From: Bifidobacterium stellenboschense
GTDB lineage: Bacteria > Actinomycetota > Actinomycetes > Actinomycetales > Bifidobacteriaceae
Assembly: GCF_000741785.1 (NCBI RefSeq)
Contig: NZ_JGZP01000014.1
Coordinates: 62,001-126,000 of the forward strand
DNA: 64,000 bases
Direction: 5' to 3'
The position numbers and the translations under genes were made by a program. Below are positions 33,022-43,684 of this stretch, one piece after another (the first letter of the stretch is position 1; every line of letters starts with the position of its first letter). Under the pieces are notes generated by a model. The model did no database searches and was not told the DNA's origin. It was given only the letters and a program-made list of their open reading frames with translations.

Positions 33022-34620
33022 TCAGAAATTGACTATGATGACACCATCCTTTTTGGCCACGCTACCCGGATTCGGCCAGTGGGGCATGGTGGTAGCGTTA
33101 ATTTCGCTTTTTTTGATTTGAGTTTCCGTTGCACCGTTGTAGGAGACACCTAAAACATCGTTCATGAATTGCGTTTTCACACCCGTTCCATGGGCTGTTG
33201 AGAACCCGATTTCGAGCATGGAACGGCCGGTAAGACCGAGCTGGCTTGTGGGATAACAATCCGAGTTGCACTTAGCGGTATGGTTTCCAACGAATACAAC
33301 GGGTTCATTCGGATGCTCTCCAAGACCCAAAGCGTCGATACGTGTTTTAATTTCTTGTGCGGTCAGCACATCTTGGGTAAAAACCACATTCTCGGTATAA
33401 AAAATACGACTTGTGATTAACGCCTGATTCCAACCTATCGCAATGATGAGTACCCATGCCAAAGTTTTTCGTGCATTGATACTGAGCTGGTTCAAAATGG
33501 GGAGTTTGACCTTCTCTACACCTGAAATCGCCATCACAGTAGCGAACGAAAATGCCAAGGGGTAGGTCATTTCTGTACGTACTGAAGGATTCCCGCCCAA
33601 CACAAATGACATGATCATCGGTGAAAGTGCGATAAGGAAGGAGACTACTCCAGCAAAAATGGTAATACGCTTGTTGACTACAAGGATAACCGCTGCAATA
33701 AGAACCACAATCGTAGTGAAGGTGAAGAGAGCGCTATAAAAAATCCCGTTCCCGGAATACAGTTCAATCGCGTGCCTGCCGATATTATGAATTATTGTTC
33801 GGAGCGAATCTTTCCCCCAGTGCGACTGATCGGTGATGTACGCATTGGTTGTTACTCCCTTAATGTGCATCGCTAGAGAGTTTAACAATTTATAGGAAAC
33901 ATAGGAAATTGCGAAAATCAGTATGCTTCCTGCGAGGAATGTCAAGGATTCTCGTTTTGTTTTTTTCACATGCTCTTTATTTGAATAATTAAGGACGAAG
34001 AGGATTGCGGTGCCGGTGATGAAGAATGTTACCATGGCAAGGTACATGGTAAAAGAAACCACGGTGCAGATAATTGCTCCTATAGCAAGGAGCGCTATTT
34101 CTTTTCTTCCGGTGGCGGATAGCGCATTGCTCCATTGCATGAGTGCGACGGCAATCAACGTGCTCGCCACAGATATTTCAGGGCCCAGCAGTAGGAAGCC
34201 AAGCATTTCCGCAAAGATTGGAGAAGCGACGTAAGGTATTATAAAGAATGCCGGTTGTAACGTTCTGGAATTGTCAGGTCGGCAAATCAGATAAGCCCAT
34301 ATGATTGCGGAAATGCCGAAGAACGTGACCATGGTGAAGGAGGCAAGTGCATTATTATATTGGTACACGCCAAAAATTTTTTTTGTAACCACAAGCCCAA
34401 AACGCTCAAGTTCGAACCACGATGTATAAAGCGCCTCCCTATTGTTAATCAAGGCTTGGGTGTCAATGGAAAAAGTATTGCTAAATAATTTTTGCCCAAA
34501 AGCTAGCAACAGGAAAAACATTGAAATGGTGATCTGCCCAACGTATTCTTTGATGAACCGAAGAAAACCGGTTATTGAATACTGATACTTCGTTGGAGAA
34601 ATTTCTGCGGATGCTGCCAT
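33022..34620 (-). CDS. GtrII-like membrane glucosyltransferase
   Basis: 532 residues from ATG 34620 (AAAGG 8 bases upstream). About ten hydrophobic segments between residues 25 and 400, then a C-terminal extracytoplasmic region with NHTAKCNSDCYPTSQLGLTG. The hydrophobic layout and the early FSIDTQALINNREALYTSWF segment fit the GtrII family, which adds a side-chain sugar to a surface polymer from a lipid-linked donor. GtrB at 31504 would make that donor. Lower GC than its neighbours, suggesting transfer. Confidence 0.75.
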   Translation of the reverse strand: MAASAEISPTKYQYSITGFLRFIKEYVGQITISMFFLLLAFGQKLFSNTFSIDTQALINNREALYTSWFELERFGLVVTKKIFGVYQYNNALASFTMVTFFGISAIIWAYLICRPDNSRTLQPAFFIIPYVASPIFAEMLGFLLLGPEISVASTLIAVALMQWSNALSATGRKEIALLAIGAIICTVVSFTMYLAMVTFFITGTAILFVLNYSNKEHVKKTKRESLTFLAGSILIFAISYVSYKLLNSLAMHIKGVTTNAYITDQSHWGKDSLRTIIHNIGRHAIELYSGNGIFYSALFTFTTIVVLIAAVILVVNKRITIFAGVVSFLIALSPMIMSFVLGGNPSVRTEMTYPLAFSFATVMAISGVEKVKLPILNQLSINARKTLAWVLIIAIGWNQALITSRIFYTENVVFTQDVLTAQEIKTRIDALGLGEHPNEPVVFVGNHTAKCNSDCYPTSQLGLTGRSMLEIGFSTAHGTGVKTQFMNDVLGVSYNGATETQIKKSEINATTMPHWPNPGSVAKKDGVIIVNF

Positions 34621-34811
34621 CAATGTTACCTTTCTAATCTCAGTCAACCTTTTCCTTTTCTATCATATCCTCTGCATCGATTGCCTGAGTCAATGTGTTG
34701 CGCATCATTTCGATGAGTTTTTTTTATGTACGCGGCATCGCATTTGCGTTCACTTCATGTCATATGACTATCTGAGCGGTGTGCTAATGTCTGTCTTCCT
34801 TTATCCCTTGA

Positions 34812-35888
<1,077 letters not shown>

Positions 35889-35994
35889 TCGCATAGGGTG
35901 GGGCGAGCGTCTTTCACTCGCCCCACCCTCAGTTGCTTTCAGCGGCAACTCGTTGCAGAAAGTCCAACTTGCAAGCCGTAAACGAGGAGTAATT

Positions 35995-37422
35995 ATGGCA
36001 TTTGAGTTCGAAAAGGAGCTGAAAGTCACGGAAACGAATATTCCGGGACTTTTGGTGTTTGATCTGCCGGTACACGGCGACAATCGAGGCTGGTTCAAGG
36101 AGAACTGGCAGCGCGCGAAAATGACCGCGCTGGGACTGCCGGATTTCGGTCCTGTGCAGAACAACATCAGTTTCAACGCGAAGAAGGGCGTGACCCGCGG
36201 CATTCACGCCGAACCGTGGGACAAATACATCTCCATCGCGACCGGCGCGGTATTCGGCGCATGGGTCGACCTGCGTCCGGGTGAAAGCTTCGGCCAGGTC
36301 TTCACAACCCGTCTTGACCCGTCGAAGGCGATCTACGTGCCGCGTGGCGTCGGCAACAGCTTCCAGGCATTGGAGGACGGCACGGCATACACGTATCTGG
36401 TGAACGCGCACTGGAGCCTCGAACAAAAGAAGACCTACACGTTCGTGAACCTCGCCGACCCGGAACTCAATATCCAGTGGCCCATTCCTCTGGAGGAGTC
36501 GGAGCGTTCCGAGGCCGATCTGCACCACCCGATGCTCAAGGACGCCAAGCCGATGGCGCCGAAGCGCACCATGGTCTTCGGCAGCAACGGCAAGCTCGGC
36601 CGCGCCATCCGCCAATACGCGGAAGAGCACCAGCTGCAAGGGTTCGAATACCACGACACCGATACGTTCGATATCGCCGACCCGGCCGCCTATGAGGGCA
36701 TCGACTGGGACCTGTACGGCACGATCATCAACGCAGCAGCCTTCACGTCCGTCGACGCCGCGGAAACGCCGGAAGGACGCAAAGCCGCTTGGCGGTCCAA
36801 CGTCGTCGGTGTCAGGAACTTGGCGAAAGTGGCGACGGAACACCGCATCACATTGGTGCATATCTCCAGCGATTACGTGTTCGACGGCGACAAGGAAATG
36901 CACGTCGAAGATGAGGAGTTCGCGCCTCTCGGCGTGTACGGACAGACCAAAGCCGCCGGTGACGCATTGGTCGACAACGTGCCACGCCATTACCTGCTTC
37001 GTTCCAGCTGGGTGATCGGCGAAGGACGGAATTTCGTCACCCGCATGCTCGGCCTCGCCAAAAGCGGTGAACACGCCGAGGCTCCCTCCGACCAGTTCGG
37101 CCGGCTTACGTTCACGAGCGATATGGCCGGGGCGATTTTCCATCTGCTCACCAACAACGCACCATACGGCACCTACAATATGACGGGTTCAGGTCGGGTC
37201 GCCAGCTGGTATGACATCGCTACCGCGGTATTCAAGGCGGCCGGCGCCGACCCAAGCCGCATCGTCGCCAATTCCGTGGCGGAATACGCGCGCACGCATC
37301 ATGCCGCTCTGCGTCCGCGCAACTGCTCCCTCAACCTTGGAAAACTTGAGGCTGCAGGTTACCATCCCGCGGATTGGGAAGAACTGCTCGATAATTATCT
37401 GGCGAAGGAGCTGGGCAAGTGA
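35995..37422 (+). CDS. rmlCD: Bifunctional RmlC-RmlD: dTDP-4-keto-6-deoxyglucose epimerase / dTDP-4-dehydrorhamnose reductase
   Basis: 475 residues from ATG 35995 (GAGGAG 5 bases upstream). Residues 1-185 are an RmlC cupin ([38 protein letters not shown] with the catalytic His). From about 190 an RmlD reductase follows ([47 protein letters not shown] with YxxxK). The fusion is common in bifidobacteria. It completes dTDP-rhamnose synthesis. 106 bp after rmlB; its stop overlaps the GTG start of rmlA. Confidence 0.95.
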   Translation: MAFEFEKELKVTETNIPGLLVFDLPVHGDNRGWFKENWQRAKMTALGLPDFGPVQNNISFNAKKGVTRGIHAEPWDKYISIATGAVFGAWVDLRPGESFGQVFTTRLDPSKAIYVPRGVGNSFQALEDGTAYTYLVNAHWSLEQKKTYTFVNLADPELNIQWPIPLEESERSEADLHHPMLKDAKPMAPKRTMVFGSNGKLGRAIRQYAEEHQLQGFEYHDTDTFDIADPAAYEGIDWDLYGTIINAAAFTSVDAAETPEGRKAAWRSNVVGVRNLAKVATEHRITLVHISSDYVFDGDKEMHVEDEEFAPLGVYGQTKAAGDALVDNVPRHYLLRSSWVIGEGRNFVTRMLGLAKSGEHAEAPSDQFGRLTFTSDMAGAIFHLLTNNAPYGTYNMTGSGRVASWYDIATAVFKAAGADPSRIVANSVAEYARTHHAALRPRNCSLNLGKLEAAGYHPADWEELLDNYLAKELGK

Positions 37423-38321
37423 AAGGCATTATTCTGGCCGGTGGTTCCGGCACGCGTCTGTACCCGTTGACGACCGTCACCTCCAAGCAGTTGCTGCCGG
37501 TATACGACAAGCCGATGATCTATTACCCGCTCAGCGTGCTGATGATGGCGGGTATCAGGGACATCCTCATCATTTCCACGCCGAAAGATCTGCCGAACTT
37601 CGAACGCCTGTTGGGTGACGGCTCCCAGTATGGCGTGAACTTTAGCTACAAGGTGCAGCCCTCGCCCGACGGCCTCGCCCAGGCGTTCATCATCGGCGAG
37701 GAGTTCATCGCCGGTGAGCCTTGCGCATTGGTGTTGGGCGACAACATCTTCTACGGCAATGGTCTGGGCAAGACGTTGCGTCGAGCCGCGTCCGTGAAAC
37801 ACGGCGCCACGGTGTTCGGCTATTACGTCGACGATCCGGAACGCTACGGCGTGGTCGAATTCGACGAGAACCATAAGGCCATCTCCATTGTGGAAAAGCC
37901 GGAACATCCCGCGAGCAACTATGCCGTGACCGGCCTGTATTTCTACGACGACCGCGTGACGGACTTCGCCAAGCAGGTGAAGCCATCCGCCCGTGGCGAA
38001 TTGGAAATCACCGATCTCAACGAAATGTACCTCAAGGACGGTTCCCTTACCGTTCAGACGCTTGGACGCGGCTATGCATGGCTGGACACCGGCACCATGG
38101 ACTCCTTGTATGAGGCCGGTGAATTCGTGCGTACGGTGCAGCGTGCGCAGGGTCTGCCTATCGCGGTCGCCGAGGAAATCGCGTTCGAGAACGGTTGGAT
38201 CTCCCGCGACGAGCTGATGGAAGCCGCCGTCAAGTATGGGAAGTCGCCATATGGGCAGCACCTGAAGAGCGTGGCGGAGAACAAGATCATCAGCAGGCCG
38301 TCGGATGACCCGCAGCAGTGA
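37419..38321 (+). CDS. rmlA: Glucose-1-phosphate thymidylyltransferase
   Basis: 300 residues from a GTG overlapping the rmlCD stop (GTGA). [20 protein letters not shown] is the nucleotide-binding signature; [28 protein letters not shown] and [19 protein letters not shown] are standard RmlA motifs. It makes dTDP-glucose, the first step of the rhamnose pathway. Full family length. Confidence 0.96.
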   Translation: MKGIILAGGSGTRLYPLTTVTSKQLLPVYDKPMIYYPLSVLMMAGIRDILIISTPKDLPNFERLLGDGSQYGVNFSYKVQPSPDGLAQAFIIGEEFIAGEPCALVLGDNIFYGNGLGKTLRRAASVKHGATVFGYYVDDPERYGVVEFDENHKAISIVEKPEHPASNYAVTGLYFYDDRVTDFAKQVKPSARGELEITDLNEMYLKDGSLTVQTLGRGYAWLDTGTMDSLYEAGEFVRTVQRAQGLPIAVAEEIAFENGWISRDELMEAAVKYGKSPYGQHLKSVAENKIISRPSDDPQQ

Positions 38322-38349
38322 GTAAAGTGAACGTGGAAGGTAAATGATT

Positions 38350-39186
38350 ATGAGCAAAACAATACTGGTCACCGGAGCCGGCGGTTACATCGGTCGCCAC
38401 GTCGTCAAGGCGTTGCTGGATGCGGGACAGAAGGTCATCGCTTCCGATCTGCGCCTGAACGATGTGGACGATAGGGCCACGAAGATCGAGGCGAACATCT
38501 TCGAACCGGATGACGCACTGTTCAGCAAGCTCGGTTCCCCCGATGTCTGCCTGCACATGGCATGGCGGGACGGCTTCAAGCACAATTCCGACAACCATAT
38601 GGGCGATCTTTCCAACCATTATCGGTTCATCAAGACGATGCTCGACGGTGGGCTGAAGCAGATCGCCGTGATGGGAACCATGCATGAGGTCGGCTATTGG
38701 GAAGGCGCCATCGACGAGAACACGCCTTGCCACCCGGCCTCCATGTACGGCATCGCCAAGAACGCCCTGCGTGAGGCGACTTTGATGCTCGCCAAAGAGC
38801 ATGACGCGGTGGCTCAGTGGATTCGCGCCTACTACATTGTGGGCGATGACGCTCGCGGCAACTCCATCTTCTCCAAACTGCTGCAGGCCGCGCATGAAGG
38901 CAAGCCCACGTTCCCCTTCACCACGGGCAAGAACAAGTACGATTTCATCAACGTCGACGAGCTCGCCCGACAGATCGCCGCCGTAGTGTCCCAGGATGAA
39001 GTGAACGGCGTGATCAATTGCTGCACAGGTGAGCCGATCACCCTCGCCGAACGAGTGGAAAAGTACATCAAGGACAATAACCTGAATATCAAGCTCGATT
39101 ACGGTGCGTTCCCCGACCGCCCATACGATTCTCCGGGCGTGTGGGGCGATGCCACGAAGATTCGGCGGATTCTCGCTTCCCGCTGA
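38350..39186 (+). CDS. NAD-dependent epimerase/dehydratase (deoxysugar reductase candidate)
   Basis: 278 residues from ATG 38350 (AAGG nine bases upstream; ATG 38344 possible). An extended SDR with TILVTGAGGYIGRHVVKALL and YGIAKNALREATLML (YxxxK). TGEPITLAERVEKYIKD near the end is typical of sugar epimerases. In this operon it may act on the dTDP-4-keto-rhamnose branch, for example making 6-deoxytalose, but the substrate is not shown by sequence. 28 bp after rmlA. Confidence 0.75.
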   Translation: MSKTILVTGAGGYIGRHVVKALLDAGQKVIASDLRLNDVDDRATKIEANIFEPDDALFSKLGSPDVCLHMAWRDGFKHNSDNHMGDLSNHYRFIKTMLDGGLKQIAVMGTMHEVGYWEGAIDENTPCHPASMYGIAKNALREATLMLAKEHDAVAQWIRAYYIVGDDARGNSIFSKLLQAAHEGKPTFPFTTGKNKYDFINVDELARQIAAVVSQDEVNGVINCCTGEPITLAERVEKYIKDNNLNIKLDYGAFPDRPYDSPGVWGDATKIRRILASR

Positions 39187-39200
39187 TTGATGCACAATTG

Positions 39201-39240
39201 AATGAGGCGGTGTCCATATCGTAATGGACACCGCCTCATT
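39201..39240. terminator. Bidirectional terminator after the rml operon
   Basis: AATGAGGCGGTGTCCAT and its exact complement around ATCGTA form a 17-bp stem between convergent genes. Confidence 0.9.
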
Positions 39241-39256
39241 GTGTATGTGTTATGGA

Positions 39257-40318
39257 TTATTTGGCGGAACCTCGTACGAACATCCGGCGCACATAGGCAA
39301 GAGTCGCCTTGTTGAGACGCAACAGCAGGACAGAGAGCGCCATGATAATCATGAAGTCGACGATGAACAATATATAGGCATTCGCCATACCCATATGGGC
39401 GAAATCCAACTTACTGAACACCTGAATGATTACCTGATGATGAACCAGGAAGATCGGATATGAATACTTCGAAATCGATCCGACAACAACGCGAACCGGT
39501 TGTATATTAATCCACTGGGCAATCCACACCAACACAAGGAAGAACAATATGCCCACCACGGTTACCGCGATATTGCCGGTCAGGGGATGGAATATCTGCT
39601 GAAGCGCGAGTACAACGATGGAGCCTGCTCCGATGTAATGAGGCACCTGCTTGATGTATTTGACGAAATACATGCCGAACAACAGCTCAGGCAAGCGAGT
39701 GGTGAGAAGAAGATCCTTCGGCATACCATGCAACTGCAGATTAGCCGCAAGAGTAATCGCATAGCAGGCCAGTGCAATTCCCGCGGTCCAGAATGGGAAT
39801 CTCTTCACGCCCCAGCGCAGCAAAGGGAAGAAGATATAGAAGATGATGATGAATCCAAGGAACCATTCGCCCAATGTGTAGAATGTCGGAATCGCGGCAT
39901 TGGCTAAAAACCCGTCAACAGCCAATAGGGAGAATATCAAGCTCCACTTCGGGGCCTGTGCTTCGACGATGGCTCCGTGACACAAAAACAGGTATGCATT
40001 TGCAATGATGAAAGCGACCCAGAACATAGGGTAAATCGCCTTGAATCGCTTCCAATAGAATGTACGCAAATCCAAATGCTCAGGCTCATCATGCGTATAC
40101 ATCAACGCGGCACCCGAAATAATGAGGAACAGTGAAACGCCAAGGCCGCCGATATAAATACCGAATGGTTGATTGACGAGTATCGGATGCTGCGTCAAAA
40201 AAGGATTGTTGAAATGCGTAATCACAATCAGCACGGCTGCAAGAGCACGCACCAAATCCAAATAGAAGAGTCTCGGCCTATGGGTTTTGATAGGAGCCTG
40301 AGTCTGAGACGTCGTCAC
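39257..40318 (-). CDS. Acyltransferase family 3 membrane protein (OafA-like)
   Basis: 353 residues with about ten hydrophobic segments. The start RLFYLDLVRALAAVLIVITH carries the conserved R and His of the family, followed by LGVSLFLIISGAALMYT. Members O-acetylate (or acylate) sugars of surface polymers from the cytoplasmic side. Overlaps the RgpF gene stop/start by 4 bp, so it belongs to the minus-strand operon that runs from about 45784 to here. Confidence 0.88.
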   Translation of the reverse strand: MTTSQTQAPIKTHRPRLFYLDLVRALAAVLIVITHFNNPFLTQHPILVNQPFGIYIGGLGVSLFLIISGAALMYTHDEPEHLDLRTFYWKRFKAIYPMFWVAFIIANAYLFLCHGAIVEAQAPKWSLIFSLLAVDGFLANAAIPTFYTLGEWFLGFIIIFYIFFPLLRWGVKRFPFWTAGIALACYAITLAANLQLHGMPKDLLLTTRLPELLFGMYFVKYIKQVPHYIGAGSIVVLALQQIFHPLTGNIAVTVVGILFFLVLVWIAQWINIQPVRVVVGSISKYSYPIFLVHHQVIIQVFSKLDFAHMGMANAYILFIVDFMIIMALSVLLLRLNKATLAYVRRMFVRGSAK

Positions 40319-42210
40319 TTCTTATGCTCCTTCCGTTCCAGCTGGTGCTCATGTGCTTTGACCAAAGTCGGGCCGATCACGGGTGTCCTCTTAATGATGT
40401 TCTTGACGATACGCAACACCGTATTGCGGAAACGCTTGCCTTCGGCAACCGCGACCGTGGTTTGGAAGAGGTTCGGCCGAATCCACGGATCGGTAACCGA
40501 CTTGGTCATTTCACGAAGTTCGTACGAGAGATTCGTAAGCTCGATTCTGGCGAATCGATCAGAGAAGATATACGCCGAATAGTAGCCGTTGCCTTGGGGA
40601 ACATAGCCATAGGCCCGCTCGATGAAATGCAGCATAGTGCCATCAACCTTGTTCGGCTCTGGTGGGAAATCCTCATATTTCCATTCACGATCCAACAGTC
40701 CGTGGAAGGCCTTCGGACGGAACCAGAACATCGTTCCCATAGGCGCGACAGGTTCCTTCATCACATCAAGTGGAATGTTGTCGAAGCCGAGATCTTCGAG
40801 GATCTTCTTCGTTCCCTCGAAATTAGGTCCCCACGGGAACGTGTAGCTGGGGAAGTAGTCGGCATGGTTGGGAGGTGTGGGCATGGCGATGCCGAGACGC
40901 GGATTGTCTTCAAACAGCTTGACCACGTTGCTCACGTACTCTTTCGAGGCAAGAATGTTCTCGAAGCATTTGTAGGCGAAACCATCACCAATGCTATAGG
41001 GCGAGAGCTGCGTCACCTTCTTATCATGGGCGAAGCATACGTAGTCATATTGCATGAGATCCTTGCCGCCGCCAATCAACAGCGCGCTGACATCACGGCC
41101 GCGGTTCTGAATCAGACGCACATCAACATGGTACGGCAATCCGCTGCAGCGGCTCTCGACCACATGCTTGTTCTCTTCCGAACCGACGGTGATGATCACG
41201 TCGCAGCCTTCAGGCATCGATCGAATATAGCCAATGGTTTTGTCGAGCAGATCCATGTAATACACGTGAATCACTAATGCGATGCGTCGCTGTTGAGGAA
41301 TCGAGACGCCCATTGACTGTGGCAATACATAGTCGAGATGCAGATTCTTCTGCAAATCAGCCATATTCATCGTGCGAATGGCGTTCTGCCAAATCAGGTC
41401 GGTGTCGTAATCGGTATGGTCACGGAGATACTCGAAAAGATCGAGTGCGGCGTTGCCGACCGCCTGTGTCATAACGTCACGATACTCGTGGAAGAAGGAA
41501 CGACGCTTGAAAATCGGGCAGCGCTTTTCCGCCACCAAAGTTTTCGCAGCATATGTGATGGGGCCAGAGGAGAACCCCTCCAGATCGTCCGTGTTCACAT
41601 ACACGTCCCATTTGAATCCCTTATCAGCGAAACGCTTGGTGAACAGCGACTCGTGAAGACCGACCGAGTCGAAGTAGTTGTTGATTGCCGGCATATTATC
41701 CCAATACTCGCGGAACGCCTGACTGGTGTGCAGACTCTTGCGGTAGGCGTGGAAATGCGATTGGATGTGCTCGGGGAGATAGCCGAAAGGACTGCGTCCA
41801 AAGGGATCGTTCGGTACCTTATGGAATTTGGTAATGCCCCAGAAGTCCAGATCTCGCTGATCCATTGCTTCGAACATTTCAGCGAACGGGTAGACCGGGC
41901 CCATGATAGTCGCATTGAACAATACGATTTCGTCGAACTCCGAGAGTTTGTCCCAACCGTAGGAGTCCAGAGCGGTTTTATACGCCCACACGTCAAAGCC
42001 TTTGTTCTCGCGAACGATGAGCTTATCGGTGTAGGTCAGAAATGTAGCCCGACCTTCCTCATTCAGCTTGCCGTTGACTACAATGGCCATTTCGGAGAAG
42101 AACGGCTTGAACCCATTCAGCAGTGTTGGAACATAATCATCTACTACGCCATCTTTATCGTAGAAGAAGAAAATGCCCAAGCGTTTGCAGGTGTCTTCGT
42201 GAATACGCAT
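40315..42210 (-). CDS. RgpF-family rhamnan synthesis glycosyltransferase
   Basis: 631 residues. Matches the RgpF domain (PF05045 type): RLGIFFFYDKDGVVDDYVPT, RENKGFDVWAYKTALDSYGW, VLFNATIMGPVYPF, and in the second half RRIALVIHVYYMDLLDKTIG, LIQNRGRDVSALLIGGGKDL and APMGTMFWFRPKAFHGLLDR. In streptococci RgpF extends rhamnose-containing wall polysaccharide in the cytoplasm before ABC export. It uses dTDP-rhamnose from the rml operon and lies next to wzm/wzt-like genes. Confidence 0.9.
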   Translation of the reverse strand: MRIHEDTCKRLGIFFFYDKDGVVDDYVPTLLNGFKPFFSEMAIVVNGKLNEEGRATFLTYTDKLIVRENKGFDVWAYKTALDSYGWDKLSEFDEIVLFNATIMGPVYPFAEMFEAMDQRDLDFWGITKFHKVPNDPFGRSPFGYLPEHIQSHFHAYRKSLHTSQAFREYWDNMPAINNYFDSVGLHESLFTKRFADKGFKWDVYVNTDDLEGFSSGPITYAAKTLVAEKRCPIFKRRSFFHEYRDVMTQAVGNAALDLFEYLRDHTDYDTDLIWQNAIRTMNMADLQKNLHLDYVLPQSMGVSIPQQRRIALVIHVYYMDLLDKTIGYIRSMPEGCDVIITVGSEENKHVVESRCSGLPYHVDVRLIQNRGRDVSALLIGGGKDLMQYDYVCFAHDKKVTQLSPYSIGDGFAYKCFENILASKEYVSNVVKLFEDNPRLGIAMPTPPNHADYFPSYTFPWGPNFEGTKKILEDLGFDNIPLDVMKEPVAPMGTMFWFRPKAFHGLLDREWKYEDFPPEPNKVDGTMLHFIERAYGYVPQGNGYYSAYIFSDRFARIELTNLSYELREMTKSVTDPWIRPNLFQTTVAVAEGKRFRNTVLRIVKNIIKRTPVIGPTLVKAHEHQLERKEHKK

Positions 42211-42222
42211 GATTCGATTCTC

Positions 42223-42573
42223 CTAAAAATAAATCATTTGCGAGATTTGATACGGGATATTGAGAATATTGAGGTATGTCCTGACAGGACGCCTGATAAC
42301 TCGTCTCTGCAAGCCCTCGTTTTGCTGCTGAAGCTCGTGGATTATCTGACGCAGTTGTTCGACATCATGGGCATAGGATTCCGAACGCGCTTTGAACAGC
42401 GTGACGAGGTCAATATTCGTCTGCAACGCTTCTTCCAATTCATGTTGGCGCTGCAATAGACGACCGCACTGATCCTGCCGTTCGAAATATGCCTGAGTCA
42501 TATTCGATAGTTCGACGGATGTTGGTACCGGAGCAGGGGAGGCTGTTCGTTCTCCATCGATGAATGCATACAA
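42223..42573 (-). pseudogene. C-terminal remainder of the pyruvyltransferase-type protein (coiled coil)
   Basis: 116 residues. The frame runs open upstream as SHAFDFSNIQSRIDAHFDAL and then YAFIDGERTA, so it continues the gene at 42498-43649 after a frame change near 42630. It encodes a coiled coil (RLLQRQHELEEALQTNIDLV, then DVEQLRQIIHELQQQNEGLQ) and a hydrophobic end (TYLNILNIPYQISQMIYF). On its own it has no convincing ribosome site. Confidence 0.6.
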
Positions 42574-43649
42574 GGCATCGAAATGCGCGTCGATGCGTGA
42601 CTGAATGTTGGAAAAATCAAACGCGTGTGATAATCCATGGCATTCTGCACGGTCGCCTTCAGCAGCTTTGCATCGGTGACATAATAATCATCGAAGCCAA
42701 GCAGATGATAGAGATCCTTTGTTTTCTTCGTTTGTTGGTAATCGAAACTGACGATTGTCTTGCCGAAAACTGAAGCGGTGACCGAGCCGTGCAGACTCGT
42801 ACCGATATACAGGTCGCAGTTGGCGAGAATGCCGATGATCTGCAGTAACGAAAGCGGCTTATCCGGTAGCAGTGCTTCAAATGGAAGCGCTGCGCTGATT
42901 GAGCGCAAAGCGTTTTCATCACCGTGGGTATAAGCCAGTGGCAGCAGCACCACACGGTAGCCCGCGTCGTGAACCGTGTTAAGCGTATCGACCACATCGG
43001 CAACGGCATCTTCGGGAATAAACCGATTGCAATGGAACACGGCGTAGTGGCCCAGTTCCGGGAACACCTCTTCCTTCGCTGCGTTCAGTTGTTGCTGTGA
43101 AGCTATCGATTTCAGGGAGAAGCCGGTATCCGGTACAAGATGAATGCGAGCATCATCAATGTCGATATCGCGTAGCACATCGGCAGAGAATTCGTTTCTC
43201 ACGCTGATATAGTCAACGCCATCGATGAGCATATGTGCCGCATCGGCGCCTGAATCGAAGACGAATGGAATGCCCGGGGCGTTCCACAGCAGCGGTACCC
43301 CATACTTCAATTTCATGAATGAGGGAATCATCCACACTTTATCCATCGGATACTGGGTGAATGTCGTACTGGAGAAATCGCGTTTCTGTCCGAAACGATG
43401 CCAGTGGATGATTTCACCGCCTCCGACGATAATCGCATCAAACGGATGTTCCTGATGCATATGCTCCAAATCGTCCAGCGAATGTACCAGAGAGTTTTCC
43501 ACAAAACTCTCCTGGGCCTCGAACGGGGAGAACAGCACCACTTCGCCTTGATATCCTCGTCGTGTCAGCTCGTTCCGGCATACTAGTGGGAACAGATGAT
43601 CGCCATAATTCGGGATGTCGAACACTCCGCAAAGCGCTATACGAGACAT
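42498..43649 (-). CDS. Polysaccharide pyruvyltransferase family protein (C-terminus altered by frameshift)
   Basis: 383 residues in this frame. GVFDIPNYGDHLFPLVCRNE near the start, AIIVGGGEIIHWHRFG, YISVRNEFSADVLRD and GTSLHGSVTASVFGKTIVSF are the family motifs (PF04230). The enzymes transfer pyruvate from PEP to sugars. The last about 27 residues are out of frame compared with the natural continuation (see 42223-42573). The catalytic domain itself appears complete. Minus-strand operon with RgpF downstream. Confidence 0.85.
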   Translation of the reverse strand: MSRIALCGVFDIPNYGDHLFPLVCRNELTRRGYQGEVVLFSPFEAQESFVENSLVHSLDDLEHMHQEHPFDAIIVGGGEIIHWHRFGQKRDFSSTTFTQYPMDKVWMIPSFMKLKYGVPLLWNAPGIPFVFDSGADAAHMLIDGVDYISVRNEFSADVLRDIDIDDARIHLVPDTGFSLKSIASQQQLNAAKEEVFPELGHYAVFHCNRFIPEDAVADVVDTLNTVHDAGYRVVLLPLAYTHGDENALRSISAALPFEALLPDKPLSLLQIIGILANCDLYIGTSLHGSVTASVFGKTIVSFDYQQTKKTKDLYHLLGFDDYYVTDAKLLKATVQNAMDYHTRLIFPTFSHASTRISMPCMHSSMENEQPPLLRYQHPSNYRI

Positions 43650-43684
43650 GTCGGTTTCCTCCTGTAGCTCTTACTCGTTCACCG

